Source: Pedobacter panaciterrae (GTDB lineage: Bacteria; Bacteroidota; Bacteroidia; Sphingobacteriales; Sphingobacteriaceae). From it: a stretch of DNA of 64,000 bases. The notes under the pieces were generated by a model, which ran no database searches, was not told the DNA's origin, and saw only the letters and a program-made list of their open reading frames with translations. Made by a program: the position numbers and the translations under genes. The DNA lies in assembly GCF_013204795.1 (NCBI RefSeq), contig NZ_JABMKW010000016.1, positions 62,001 to 126,000 on the forward strand, written 5' to 3'. Shown here piece after piece: positions 8,680 to 18,229 of the stretch (its first letter is position 1; each line of letters begins with the position of its first letter).

Positions 8680-10140
8680 ATGAGAAACAAACCAACAAAC
8701 CATCTTAAGTGGTACTTACTACTCAAGATACTGGCAATTTTTGTTGTTACAGCAAACGGCCAAACGACCTCTCTTGAAACATGTTTTAATCTCGCCCGGG
8801 ATCATAACATGACGCTCAGACAAGCCAAATCTGCACTGCTATCCAGTCAGTATAATTTGCAGGCCGAGAAGAAAAGCTACTTGCCCAAAGTAGACCTGCT
8901 ATCTAGCTATACTTACCTTAGCAGCCCATTAACGGTAAATTTGCAGACAGTAAAAGATGGTATTGTAGAGGGTTCTTCAAAGCAAAGTGTTAATGCTGCA
9001 AATGAAGTATTTAAAGAGGTTACCGGCAATGATTTGTCGCAAGCCGCACAAGACCGGATATATAATGCTTCCAAAAATATTATCGGGAGCGTTTATCCCA
9101 ACTATAATCCGAGTTTAAGTAAGCAATCTTATTTTGTAGCCGGCTTAGGTGTAAGGCAACCCATTTTTCTGGGAAACAAACTTGATGCTGCCAGTAACCT
9201 GGCTCAATCCCTTGTAAATTCTGCAGATATCAACGTTGATCTGGTAAATAAAGAAGTCGATTTTTTGATTGCAGCACAATACCTGCGCATTTTATATTTA
9301 AATACCCTGTTCAATAAGCAGCAGATAATGGTTGATGCGTTAACCAAAAACAACAATTATGCCCAGGAACTGGTGAAAAACCAAATCCTTGCGCCTTATC
9401 AGAAAAGCTGGACAAATGTAATACTAACACAGGCCGAAAGCCATTTCAATAACATCAAGCTGGAGCAGCAAAATGCCTATATTGAACTTAACAAGCTACT
9501 TGGCGTCCCGTTAGACTCTGCAATAATAATTACAGATACGCTGAAATATGCAGTTATTGAGCCATTTAAACCTGAGGGCGATTTTTGGGAATCAAATCCT
9601 GTATATAAAATGGCCGGCAGTAAGATCTCGTATGCTAAAACAGCCGAAAAGATCAGCAGTTCATTTTCTTTACCCAACATTTTTGCCATTGGGAATTATA
9701 ATTTATATCAAAGAGACCTGCCCCTACTTATGCCCGACTGGTTTGTTGGTGTAGAATTACAATGGACGCTTTTTAATGGACAAACAAGAAAAAGAACACT
9801 GGCAGCCAGACAATTGATTGAAGAAGCAAAACTTGCTGAGAAGAATGCAAGTCTGGGAATACAGGTCTTATCTACAGTTGCCAGAAACAAGATGAAATCT
9901 CTTCAAAATGAGGTGGCATCACTAGATAATGCAAGAAAGGATGCCCATACCACGAGCCGCCTGATCACAGAACGGATGAGAAACCAACTCTCCTCTCCAA
10001 AAGATGTAAATGATGCTTTATTAATAGAAACAGAAATTGAAAAAGGCTACCATACCGCAGTGTTTGGATACTATTTAGCCGCAGCAGAATATTTCAACAG
10101 TCTAGGTAAACCACAGCAAATAACTCAATACATTAAGTGA
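8680..10140 (+). CDS. TolC family outer-membrane efflux protein
   Basis: 486 residues with a signal peptide ending near TANGQ. The SLETCFNLARDHNMTLRQAK start, long helical stretches and the repeated LL-x-A-x-A/heptad pattern in both halves fit the outer membrane factor family, which forms trimeric channels crossing the outer membrane and periplasm. It is the first of four overlapping genes (outer membrane factor, HlyD adaptor, two ABC-2 permeases), so it is the exit duct of that exporter. Its stop TGA overlaps the adaptor ATG by one base. Confidence 0.92.
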   Translation: MRNKPTNHLKWYLLLKILAIFVVTANGQTTSLETCFNLARDHNMTLRQAKSALLSSQYNLQAEKKSYLPKVDLLSSYTYLSSPLTVNLQTVKDGIVEGSSKQSVNAANEVFKEVTGNDLSQAAQDRIYNASKNIIGSVYPNYNPSLSKQSYFVAGLGVRQPIFLGNKLDAASNLAQSLVNSADINVDLVNKEVDFLIAAQYLRILYLNTLFNKQQIMVDALTKNNNYAQELVKNQILAPYQKSWTNVILTQAESHFNNIKLEQQNAYIELNKLLGVPLDSAIIITDTLKYAVIEPFKPEGDFWESNPVYKMAGSKISYAKTAEKISSSFSLPNIFAIGNYNLYQRDLPLLMPDWFVGVELQWTLFNGQTRKRTLAARQLIEEAKLAEKNASLGIQVLSTVARNKMKSLQNEVASLDNARKDAHTTSRLITERMRNQLSSPKDVNDALLIETEIEKGYHTAVFGYYLAAAEYFNSLGKPQQITQYIK

Positions 10141-11129
10141 TGAAAAACATTCTAAAAAACTATTGGGCACTGCTCATTCCTATAGTGGTAGTAATTATTG
10201 CTTTATTTTTCTTTCTGGCGGGAAACAAGGAAGATGAAAACAACTTTGTTGGGATGGTTGACGCATCTAGTGTTGACGTAGCAGCAGAATTTCCGGGCAG
10301 ATTGGATTCACTGCTTGTTGAGCAGGGAGATACGGTAAAAAGCGGACAGTTAGTTGCCATATTACGTTCAAACGAAATAGATGCCATTAAGGCCCAAGCG
10401 CTTTCAGCTATTGATGCAGCTAAAGGTCAACAAGAGTTATTAACCCACGGCGCCAGACCAGAGCTAATTGAAGCAACTTCTAAGCTGTATCAGATCAGTC
10501 AGGAACAGTACAACCTTTTTAACACCACTTATCAGCGTATGGAACGTTTATACAATGCTGATGTGATATCAGGGCAAGAGAAAGATGTATTCTATTTCAG
10601 ATATCAGGCAGCTAAAAAAGAAATGGAAACTGCAGAGCTGAACTTAAAAATGCTGAAAGAAGGGACAAGGCCCGAGCTGCTTAAAACCGCTAATGCTATT
10701 GTAAAACAGGCAGAGCAGGCATACGAGCTTACAAAGGCTCTTGGAGATAACACCAAAGTTTATGCTCCTGCAGATGGAGTTATTTCGAGTTTGGTTACCC
10801 ATCAGGGTGAGATCGTATCAATAGGCTATCCTATGATGACCATTGAAAAAAAGAATTCGACACTTTTACGGTTCAACATCAGGCAGGACAAAGCCAACTT
10901 ATTGAAATTAGGAGCGGTTGCATCTGTAAAAGTACCGGGATGCGAACCTGAAATCTTCCCTGTAAAAGTAACCTCAATATCGCCAACACTGGAATTTGCC
11001 AATTGGGTACCATCAAAAGATAAGGGGCAGTTTGAACTTAGAACCTTTACCATAGAGCTTAAGCCCGAAAACCAATTACGGGTAAAAGGACTACGTTCCG
11101 GTATGACTGCATCATTAATTCTGCCTTAA
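10140..11129 (+). CDS. HlyD family periplasmic adaptor
   Basis: About 329 residues from ATG 10140, which overlaps the preceding stop as TGATG; a GTG one codon earlier is unlikely. One membrane anchor (residues about 7-25) is followed by a lipoyl half-motif (SLLVEQGDTVKSGQLVA), a coiled coil of about 100 residues and the second half (YAPADGVISSLVTHQGEIV), then the beta-barrel. This is the membrane fusion protein that bridges the permeases to the TolC-like channel. Closest in plan to YbhG/YhiI-type adaptors of ABC-2 exporters. Confidence 0.92.
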   Translation: MKNILKNYWALLIPIVVVIIALFFFLAGNKEDENNFVGMVDASSVDVAAEFPGRLDSLLVEQGDTVKSGQLVAILRSNEIDAIKAQALSAIDAAKGQQELLTHGARPELIEATSKLYQISQEQYNLFNTTYQRMERLYNADVISGQEKDVFYFRYQAAKKEMETAELNLKMLKEGTRPELLKTANAIVKQAEQAYELTKALGDNTKVYAPADGVISSLVTHQGEIVSIGYPMMTIEKKNSTLLRFNIRQDKANLLKLGAVASVKVPGCEPEIFPVKVTSISPTLEFANWVPSKDKGQFELRTFTIELKPENQLRVKGLRSGMTASLILP

Positions 11130-12313
11130 TGAATCGTTTTGGCCATATCATCATTAGGGAATGGAAGCGAATTCTCAGCTTAAAGGTATTTTACCTGGTT
11201 ATGCTGGTTGTTCCCGTGCTTCTGTTTTCATTCTATGCGGTGATTTACCAAAAAGAAGAAGCTAAACATTTATCATTTGCCATATGGGATGACGACCAAA
11301 GTCCAGTTAGCCGACAGCTTACTTTTTTACTGGAACAAAGAGAAGCGTTAAACATTACAAGAAGAGTTAGCAGTGAGGCCGAGGTTGAAAGACTAATACA
11401 GCAGGGCAAAATACTTGGAGCCATACATTTCCCTGTAAACATGCAGAAAGACATTTACAGCAGACACCCGGTTAATGTAACGCTGTATACCAATGCAGCG
11501 TCTCTGGTACCAGCAAAAATGGTATATAAGGCCGTGGCCGAAGTTGTAATTACCGGGAGTTCGGGTGTAATTTTAAAGAAGCTGATAAAAACAGGAATGA
11601 AAGCCGATCAGGCGATGGCGCTCGCCAATCCAATTAAACTGAATTCTTATCAGCTCTATAATGCAAGTTACAATTACCAGGAGTATCTGGTGCCCGGATT
11701 AATAACCGTGGGCATACAAATGATACTAATCATAAGCAGTATGCTTGCCCTGAATTATGAATGGAAAACTGAAACAATGCAGGAGCTGTATGAATTGTCA
11801 AAGGGTTCGGCCTTGACCGTAATTACAGCTAAAACCATTGCCCACCTTGTAGTAAGCTGGGTTAATTTTATACTTATTGCTTTTGTTGTATTTCCCTTTT
11901 TCGATATTGGAATTTCAGCTGCCACTGGCAAATTCTTTGTTATTTATACACTACTCTCATTAGCATGCATTGGAATTGGTCTCTTTATTTCAGCTTTATT
12001 TAAAGATGTAATGCTCTCGGGTGATACCGCTTTATTTTATACTTCTCCGGCTTTTGTTTTTAGTGGATTTACATTTCCAAGATGGGCCATGCCATGGTAC
12101 GATCAATACTATGCTACCATTATGCCTTACACACCATTTCTGGATGCCTTTTTTAAGGTTTATTATATGAATTTACCATTGCATTATGCACAGGCAGATT
12201 TAAATAAGCTTTTATTGTTTTGCGCAGTGATGTTCCCAACTGCAATTCTTTTATTTCAACGTCAGTTTAATACCAGTAAAGATGAAAAAGCAATCAGGGC
12301 AGTCCATAATTAA
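11129..12313 (+). CDS. ABC-2 type transporter permease, first of a pair
   Basis: 394 residues. The plan is that of PF12698-like permeases: one N-terminal membrane helix (about 20-40), a large periplasmic domain of about 130 residues with SFAIWDDDQSPVSRQL, then five helices from about residue 180. The ATG overlaps the HlyD stop (TAATG). It pairs with the next permease and presumably forms the YbhS/YbhR-type heterodimer. No nucleotide-binding domain is fused or encoded nearby, which is unusual. Substrate unknown; drugs, or metabolites secreted across both membranes, are the family theme. Confidence 0.88.
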   Translation: MNRFGHIIIREWKRILSLKVFYLVMLVVPVLLFSFYAVIYQKEEAKHLSFAIWDDDQSPVSRQLTFLLEQREALNITRRVSSEAEVERLIQQGKILGAIHFPVNMQKDIYSRHPVNVTLYTNAASLVPAKMVYKAVAEVVITGSSGVILKKLIKTGMKADQAMALANPIKLNSYQLYNASYNYQEYLVPGLITVGIQMILIISSMLALNYEWKTETMQELYELSKGSALTVITAKTIAHLVVSWVNFILIAFVVFPFFDIGISAATGKFFVIYTLLSLACIGIGLFISALFKDVMLSGDTALFYTSPAFVFSGFTFPRWAMPWYDQYYATIMPYTPFLDAFFKVYYMNLPLHYAQADLNKLLLFCAVMFPTAILLFQRQFNTSKDEKAIRAVHN

Positions 12314-13448
12314 GCTCTTTTTAAGAGAGGCCGCCCTTGTGGCGAAGGACCATAGCTTGCTCCTGACCCTCTTGATTGCGCCGTTGCTTTATGCGTTTTT
12401 TTATGGAAGCATCTACATTAATAAAGAAGAGCAAAATGTAAAGCTTGCTGTTGTTGATGATGATCATTCAAGGCTATCAAGGTTGCTCCAACAAAATATT
12501 GATAACTCTCCTATTGTTGAATTAATTCATTTCCCTAATCTTGAAGAGGCCAAAGAGCAAATGTACCGTGGAAACTGTCAGGGGTATTTTTATATTCCAA
12601 AAGGTACAGAATCAAATTTACTAACCTTAAAGCAGAGCAATGTGGTACTTGCCGTAAATGCAGCCCGGTTCCTGCCCTCAAGCGATATCCTAATGAACGT
12701 GCAGCAAATATGCCTTACCATTGGTGCAGGTGTACGCTTACAGTATTTCCAAAAAAGCGAAGGCATGAGCTCCACCATAGCCATGCAAAACGTAATGCCC
12801 GTGAATTTAGATTACAGGCCAATGTTTAACGAAAGATCAAGCTATGGTGCATTCCTGCTCCCTGGACTACTGGCATTAATTTTACAACAAACCTTACTGA
12901 TAGGTTTATCTGAAAGTGTGGCCGGAGAGCGACAACATTCACGTATTGGGGAGTGGCTAAGGGGAGGAATATCTACCGGTATCTGGGGGAAAGGATTATT
13001 TTATCTGTTTCTATTTTCAGCTTATGCTTTTTTCTTTTTGAATGTAAACTATAACCTGCTCAATTTACCGATGCGCGGCAATGGTTTCGAATTGAGTGTC
13101 TTATTGATACTGTTTATTCTTACGCTTATTCCTATGGCTCAATTTATTGGATCGCTGTTTAAATCGCAATTGCTCTGCCTGCAAATGATGGCCTTTTCTA
13201 CTTATCCGATTTTTCTGATCACGGGATACTCATGGCCATTCGAATCCTTACCCTTAGCTGTTCAATGGCTATCAAAACTATTACCTACAACACCATTTAT
13301 TCAAATCTATTCCTCAATAGTTCAGTCGGGAGCGAGTTTATCAGCAAATCCTTCAGCATTAATACATTTAATTTTGCTTTGGTGTTTTTATAGTGTTATT
13401 GCCTACATCAGGTTGAATATGTTAAAAAAGAATCTTTTATCAGCTTAA
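12282..13448 (+). CDS. ABC-2 type transporter permease, second of a pair
   Basis: 388 residues with the same topology as its neighbour: N-terminal helix, periplasmic domain opening KLAVVDDDHSRLSRLLQ, and a C-terminal helical bundle with GLLALILQQTLLIGL. It overlaps the previous gene by 32 bases, so its start is probably set by coupled translation. The two permeases are homologous but clearly diverged, as expected for a heterodimer. Its 3' end overlaps the convergent doxX gene by nine bases. Confidence 0.88.
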   Translation: MKKQSGQSIIKLFLREAALVAKDHSLLLTLLIAPLLYAFFYGSIYINKEEQNVKLAVVDDDHSRLSRLLQQNIDNSPIVELIHFPNLEEAKEQMYRGNCQGYFYIPKGTESNLLTLKQSNVVLAVNAARFLPSSDILMNVQQICLTIGAGVRLQYFQKSEGMSSTIAMQNVMPVNLDYRPMFNERSSYGAFLLPGLLALILQQTLLIGLSESVAGERQHSRIGEWLRGGISTGIWGKGLFYLFLFSAYAFFFLNVNYNLLNLPMRGNGFELSVLLILFILTLIPMAQFIGSLFKSQLLCLQMMAFSTYPIFLITGYSWPFESLPLAVQWLSKLLPTTPFIQIYSSIVQSGASLSANPSALIHLILLWCFYSVIAYIRLNMLKKNLLSA

Positions 13449-13841
13449 CTTGCTTTTTGATTCATCAGCCGCAATTACAATAAAGCAAACGATCAATATT
13501 GCGCTGTATTCGATCCCTCCTGATCCATGTTCGCCAACAAACCAACCATTTTCTGCATGTATGATTATAATGCCAATTGCAAGCATTATGATAAATCCTA
13601 TTGAAATCCATTTTCTGAAATACCCGGCAAGGAGCAATAGTCCTCCTATGATTTCAAATGCAGTAATTCCCCAAACAAAAGCGGTTCCGTATACAAAGCC
13701 TTTGCCGTTAAGAAAGCCACCGAACCGCTCAATAGTTCCACCGGTTATACGAACTACGGCATGTGCAAGGAACAACAAACAAGTAAATACCCGTAAGAGC
13801 CCCAGACTTTGATTTAAAGAGATGAAAGGAAATGATTTCAT
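13440..13841 (-). CDS. DoxX family membrane protein
   Basis: 133 residues with four hydrophobic segments. LGLLRVFTCLLFLAHAVVR, the FGGFLNGKGF loop and FEIIGGLLLLAGYFRKW match the DoxX fold, in which small membrane proteins cooperate with quinone- or thiol-linked redox partners. It lies directly downstream of the metal-efflux genes on the same strand, but a 32-base palindrome separates it, so it may be separately controlled. The role in metal handling is only suggested by position. Confidence 0.82.
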   Translation of the reverse strand: MKSFPFISLNQSLGLLRVFTCLLFLAHAVVRITGGTIERFGGFLNGKGFVYGTAFVWGITAFEIIGGLLLLAGYFRKWISIGFIIMLAIGIIIIHAENGWFVGEHGSGGIEYSAILIVCFIVIAADESKSKLS

Positions 13842-13847
13842 TTTGAT

Positions 13848-13879
13848 GATTGGTTTCTATAAATATATAGAAACCAATC
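13848..13879. promoter_or_regulatory. Perfect 14-bp stem palindrome before doxX
   Basis: GATTGGTTTCTATA, a four-base centre and its exact complement lie between the DUF3347 stop and six bases before the doxX start codon on the minus strand. No T-run follows on that strand, so an operator over the doxX start is at least as likely as a terminator of the efflux operon. Confidence 0.5.
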
Positions 13880-13883
13880 TCAA

Positions 13884-14450
13884 TTATTGTATAGTTTCTT
13901 TCACTTCGCCACAGGCCAGCATGTTTTCGCCAAAATAAGGGTTTTTTATTTCTTTTTGGTTGCTTAACCACGATGCTCCTTTGTCATTTAAAGCCATTGG
14001 GCAATAATCTACATATACTTCTCCGGAACTTAAACCAGATGCTTTTACTCTTTCTATAAAGTTTGTACTCAATTCAGCATATGCAATTCTTTGCGCATCA
14101 ATATCAGTTGCTGATCCTATTTTCGCTACTAATGAGGCTAAAGAAGTGCCATTAGCTAAATCTTTAGCGCCTAGTTCAATTGCATTAGCTGCCACTTTTG
14201 CCTCAGCCACATCGCCTTTAACAAGTGCATTGGTTAAATGAACATAATGTTGATAAACTGCATTTAATTTATCGTCTTTTAAATTTACGGCAGCAGCAGT
14301 ACCCTTTTCTGTAGTTTCGGCATGCGTTTCTCCTGCCGCGTGACTGTGGCCTTCGTGTGCATCTGTTTCTGTTGTTTTTTGTGGGTTGCTACATGCAGCA
14401 AATAAGGTTACTGCTGCCAAAGTAATAATGAAATTAGTTACTGTTCTCAT
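13884..14450 (-). CDS. DUF3347 family lipoprotein of the copper locus
   Basis: 188 residues. A lipobox (LFAACS) places Cys20 at the mature N-terminus. A His-rich stretch follows (HEGHSHAAGETHAE), then the DUF3347 helical domain (YQHYVHLTNALVKGD) and the conserved end VDYCPMALNDKGASWLS with PYFGENMLACG. DUF3347 proteins recur beside CusB-type adaptors in Bacteroidota and resemble the domain fused to some of them; a periplasmic copper or silver chaperone role is inferred. A second member lies at 58466-59038. Last gene of the efflux operon apart from doxX. Confidence 0.88.
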   Translation of the reverse strand: MRTVTNFIITLAAVTLFAACSNPQKTTETDAHEGHSHAAGETHAETTEKGTAAAVNLKDDKLNAVYQHYVHLTNALVKGDVAEAKVAANAIELGAKDLANGTSLASLVAKIGSATDIDAQRIAYAELSTNFIERVKASGLSSGEVYVDYCPMALNDKGASWLSNQKEIKNPYFGENMLACGEVKETIQ

Positions 14451-14547
14451 CTTCTTCTTTTTTATTAATTAATAATCTAAGTTTTATTCAATTTTAGTTT
14501 GTCACCTAGGGTTTCGTTCGTCATCACGGCACTCGTCCGTCGTCAGC

Positions 14548-15762
14548 TCAATGATGCCCAACAGGATTTTTACCTTTTTTAAGAATATACTCGCTATATA
14601 AAAGATAAGCTCCTGTTACTACGACCTGATCTCCATTTTTAAGTCCTTCAGAAATTTCAACTTCATTGTTATTCTCCTGTCCTGTTTTTACCGATCTGGG
14701 TTCAAAGCTGTCTTTACCCTTTTTAATCCATACATGCATACCTTTACCATCTCTAATTACCGCATCAACCGGCAAAGTCAATACATTACTCTTATTTGCT
14801 GATGGTAAAAAAACATTTGCCTGCAGGCCTGGTTGCCATTGATTTTGAGGATTAGCAATACTTCCCCTGATCTGTGTAAGCTGGGTTCCAGATTGAAGTG
14901 ACGGGGTAATGAAGCTAATGGTCATTTCCTGTGGCTGATCTTCCCATCCGGCAATAACAACCTTAACTTTCTGACCCATCCTTATATTTTTTGCCTCGCT
15001 TGGATAAACATCGGCTTCAACCCATAACTGCCCATATCCTTCCAATCTTAAAATCGGACTCCCTTCTGTTACATACTGACCCTGAGTCACTGACAACTCA
15101 GCAACTACACCACCTTCGGGCGCGTAGAAAACCACATACGGATCTTTCTTTTGAGTTTTAACAAGCTGCTGTACCTGACTTTCGGATTGCCCGTACAACA
15201 GTAATTTCTGTTTTGCAGCGGCAACAATCTGCCGCTCTATTTTATCTCCCTTGAATTCTTTTTCCTGCGCCATCGCCATCAGATATTCTTGCTGGAGTGT
15301 GGCCAATTGTTCTGAATAAAGCTTGTATAAAGGCTGTCCTTTACCAACCTTAACACCAGTTTCTCGTATATATAATTGCTCTATTCTACCGGCAATTCTG
15401 CTGGAAACATAACTGCTTTGCTCTGGGTTAACAGTAAGCCTTCCATTAAGCTGTTTCGCTCCTGAAAGACTACCTTCACCTACCAATACCGTGGTAATAT
15501 TTGCTAAAGCTTGTCGCTTTTCATCTATTTTCAGCGCCTTTTCATTACTGTTTTTTTCAAATGGAACCAGATCCATTCCACAGATGGGGCAAGTGCCCAT
15601 CTCATTTTTTATCACCTGCGGGTGCATCGGACAAGTAAACGTTTGCTGTTTTGCGACAATCATTTTACCTTTTGATTTATCCTCACTACTGCAGGCAGCA
15701 ATGAATATTGATGGAACCAACGCCAACAAGGCAATCTTTTTTATAAATAATTTCCGTTCCAT
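14548..15762 (-). CDS. cusB: CusB-like RND efflux adaptor with N-terminal heavy-metal-binding domain
   Basis: 404 residues, lipoprotein signal (FIAACS). Residues about 42-68 hold the heavy-metal-binding motif TCPMHPQV...CPICGMDLVPF, followed by a lipoyl/barrel-sandwich domain (SSYVSSRIAGRIEQLYIRE), a helical hairpin with QQEYLMAMAQ, and the beta-barrel and membrane-proximal domains. This is the copper/silver-type periplasmic adaptor that passes metal to the CusA pump. It starts three bases after the stop of a second adaptor gene, so the operon encodes two adaptors. Confidence 0.92.
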   Translation of the reverse strand: MERKLFIKKIALLALVPSIFIAACSSEDKSKGKMIVAKQQTFTCPMHPQVIKNEMGTCPICGMDLVPFEKNSNEKALKIDEKRQALANITTVLVGEGSLSGAKQLNGRLTVNPEQSSYVSSRIAGRIEQLYIRETGVKVGKGQPLYKLYSEQLATLQQEYLMAMAQEKEFKGDKIERQIVAAAKQKLLLYGQSESQVQQLVKTQKKDPYVVFYAPEGGVVAELSVTQGQYVTEGSPILRLEGYGQLWVEADVYPSEAKNIRMGQKVKVVIAGWEDQPQEMTISFITPSLQSGTQLTQIRGSIANPQNQWQPGLQANVFLPSANKSNVLTLPVDAVIRDGKGMHVWIKKGKDSFEPRSVKTGQENNNEVEISEGLKNGDQVVVTGAYLLYSEYILKKGKNPVGHH

Positions 15763-15765
15763 AAC

Positions 15766-17001
15766 TTAATTTCCTTTGTTCTCAGTCATTTTTATGAAGC
15801 TTTCGCTATCTACCAGATAAGCCGCTTTTTTACTTACCTCCCAGCTGCCGATGTCTTCTTTAATCTGTATCATTCCGGCAATGGTAATCCCCGACTTTAC
15901 CACTTTAGGGATAACAACATTCCCTTCCTTTTTAAAAACCACTGTTTTATTACCCAGCGATATCGCAGCCGATTCTGGCAGCCACCATGAGGCATGAAGC
16001 AATACAGGAATTCTGGCAGTTAGCAGCTCACCTACCCTAAAGTTTGGTTTATTAAGGTAAGTGCGGGCAATAGTAAAGTTTACCCCATCTTTAAAAACAG
16101 GCTGTATCATACCTATGCTAGCATTCTGAATAGTACTTTTATCAGCCGTTTTATAGAATAAAAAATGATCGCCCTTTTTTATGAGCGATGCCAGAGCAGG
16201 CTTTAAGGAGAATTCAGCGATCAGCTGATTAGCGTTATAGATGGTAAAAAGCGATTGTCCGGCACTCACATATTGTCCTGCACGTAATAACACAGGGGAA
16301 TTTACAGGCGCGGCACTTACAGGAGTAGCCGCAGATGAGCTTCCTCCGCCTCCCATATTGTCCATTCCATTTCCACCAGATGATGGCACAGCTACACTTG
16401 GTGCTGCAACTGGTGCCGTAGATTTTTCAAGTATGTACCCATCAGCATTGCTATACACCGGAATGCGGTAGTTTACCTTTCCTGTTTTTATTAGCTGATT
16501 AATACTGGCAGCACTCATTCCCAACAACATCAATCGTTGTTTTGCCCCCTGGAGCATCGTCTGATCAGTCCCTGTACCTTTCAGGAATAGTAATTCCTGT
16601 TGTGCGGCTGCCAAATCCGGTGAATAGACCTCCATTATCAATTGCCCTTTTTTAACAGGTTGGTAATTGTATTTAATCAGCAAACGTTCTATTCTTCCAC
16701 TCACTCTGCTGGCAATGCTGTTCTGATTTCTTGTATCGTAATTGATTATGCCCTGAGCCTCTTCTGTAAATATTTTGGTTCCATATTCAGCCTTAATTAC
16801 CGGGAGCGTAGATACCACCTGCTCATTTGAAGGTTTCAGCAAATGAGAAAGGTTACTGTCAATTTTTACAACACCAGGATCATCATGATTCATGTGCTTA
16901 TTGTCTTTCCCCCTGTTGCAAGAGCTGATTACCAACGCGCCGATCAGGACCATTGCAAGCCATACGTAGGTATGCCGCTTAGCGATATAATTCTTTCTCA
17001 T
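15766..17001 (-). CDS. Second CusB-like RND efflux adaptor, without metal-binding domain
   Basis: 411 residues, lipoprotein signal (VISSCN). The lipoyl half-motifs are present (NSIASRVSGRIERLLIKY and, later, LLRAGQYVSAGQSLF), but between them lies an unusual low-complexity insert rich in Gly, Ser, Ala, Pro and Met with GGNGMDNMGGGG, at about residues 205-235. The CPMHP-type metal domain of the neighbouring adaptor is absent. Overlaps cusC by 23 bases. Two unequal adaptors may form mixed hexamers, or one may serve as a metal donor; this is inference. Confidence 0.87.
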   Translation of the reverse strand: MRKNYIAKRHTYVWLAMVLIGALVISSCNRGKDNKHMNHDDPGVVKIDSNLSHLLKPSNEQVVSTLPVIKAEYGTKIFTEEAQGIINYDTRNQNSIASRVSGRIERLLIKYNYQPVKKGQLIMEVYSPDLAAAQQELLFLKGTGTDQTMLQGAKQRLMLLGMSAASINQLIKTGKVNYRIPVYSNADGYILEKSTAPVAAPSVAVPSSGGNGMDNMGGGGSSSAATPVSAAPVNSPVLLRAGQYVSAGQSLFTIYNANQLIAEFSLKPALASLIKKGDHFLFYKTADKSTIQNASIGMIQPVFKDGVNFTIARTYLNKPNFRVGELLTARIPVLLHASWWLPESAAISLGNKTVVFKKEGNVVIPKVVKSGITIAGMIQIKEDIGSWEVSKKAAYLVDSESFIKMTENKGN

Positions 17002-18229
17002 AATCGGCTATCATTAAATAAAGTTTCAATTTCTCATCCAAAACGCTGGTTTGCATCATAGTAAGGGCCTCCCATGAATCAATTACCTCAGGCAGTTCCA
17101 TTTTATTTTCACGGTAATTCAAAAAGTTAACATCCAGTGATTTTTGCAGTGCGGGAATAATCTTGCTTTCCATAGCATCGATACGCTTTTGCATAGATTG
17201 GATTTCGAATTGCATACCATACAGCATCCCTTGGGTTTCCTGTAACATGGCAGCCTTTTCTTTATCCATCGCCTGCACTTCGTATTCCATTCCTTTTACT
17301 TCCGATTTATACATTTTTGAAGACCACGGGGCAATCGGGATACTTACCATCCCCATTACACTAAAAGCCTTCGGCATCATCTTGGTTAAAGGCGACATAT
17401 GATCGAACCGCAGCTTAAAATCGGGTCTGCTTTGTTTTTTCATTGCTTCAATATTCAGCTGCATAGATTGGATATTGTAATCCATCTTCTTAATATCATT
17501 TCTGGCCAACGCCAAACTCCCGGTATCAATAGCATCTGCCTGTACAAACTTTGGCTGATAATTGGTATCAATAGCTATATCTGCATTTCCCGGCTGGTTC
17601 ATTAAACTATTTAACCAGGCTCTGGATTTAGCAATATCGCCTTCCTGCATGCGGATCATGTTTTTGTTTTCCTCCAGTTTTGCAGTGGTTTTATATACGC
17701 TACCTAATTTCGATTGATTAAAAGGATACCTGATCTCTTCAATCTTCTTCATGGTCTGCATAATTTTCTCATTCTGTTTCAGCACTTCTATTTTTTGTAC
17801 TGCAACCAGCCAACCGAAATACAGCCTTTTTGCCTGCGTTTTATATTCATTTAAGGTAATGCCGCGGGTTTCATTCTCTGCCTTACCCTTAGATTCGATA
17901 TAGCGTTTGTTGGCATTTAATTTAGATAGGTTTGGGATATCCTGTTCCAGCTGTATCATTACAGATCCTTTATCCCTGTCGTCCATAAGTTCCTGACCGG
18001 GATAAGGGGTCATAAATGTACCTACACCAATCATTGGTGCCATCCAGGCAGTTGCCGCTTTAGCGGTATGTTTATAGCTCTCGGCCTTTAAACCATACGA
18101 CTGCAGCAACAGATTGTTTTTATCTATACGGTGCAAAATCGTATCCAAGGAAAGCACCTGTTTTTGTTGTGCTGTTGTGTAAAATGGCAGCAGCAACAAT
18201 ATCCATGTTAATTTTTTAATGATGTACAT
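16979..18229 (-). CDS. cusC: CusC-like TolC family outer-membrane factor
   Basis: About 416 residues from ATG 18229, which has GGAGG eight bases upstream; the longer frame from 18250 lies inside the pump gene. A signal peptide ends near FYTTAQ. Two long helical repeats follow (ESYKHTAKAATAWM..., and KIIPALQKSLDVNFLNYREN at the C-terminal repeat), as in outer membrane factors. Met-rich stretches (GMEYEVQAMDKEKAAM and MQFEIQSMQKRIDAM) fit copper/silver systems. Overlaps the pump C-terminal gene upstream and the adaptor downstream, so translation is coupled. Confidence 0.88.
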   Translation of the reverse strand: MYIIKKLTWILLLLPFYTTAQQKQVLSLDTILHRIDKNNLLLQSYGLKAESYKHTAKAATAWMAPMIGVGTFMTPYPGQELMDDRDKGSVMIQLEQDIPNLSKLNANKRYIESKGKAENETRGITLNEYKTQAKRLYFGWLVAVQKIEVLKQNEKIMQTMKKIEEIRYPFNQSKLGSVYKTTAKLEENKNMIRMQEGDIAKSRAWLNSLMNQPGNADIAIDTNYQPKFVQADAIDTGSLALARNDIKKMDYNIQSMQLNIEAMKKQSRPDFKLRFDHMSPLTKMMPKAFSVMGMVSIPIAPWSSKMYKSEVKGMEYEVQAMDKEKAAMLQETQGMLYGMQFEIQSMQKRIDAMESKIIPALQKSLDVNFLNYRENKMELPEVIDSWEALTMMQTSVLDEKLKLYLMIADYEKELYR

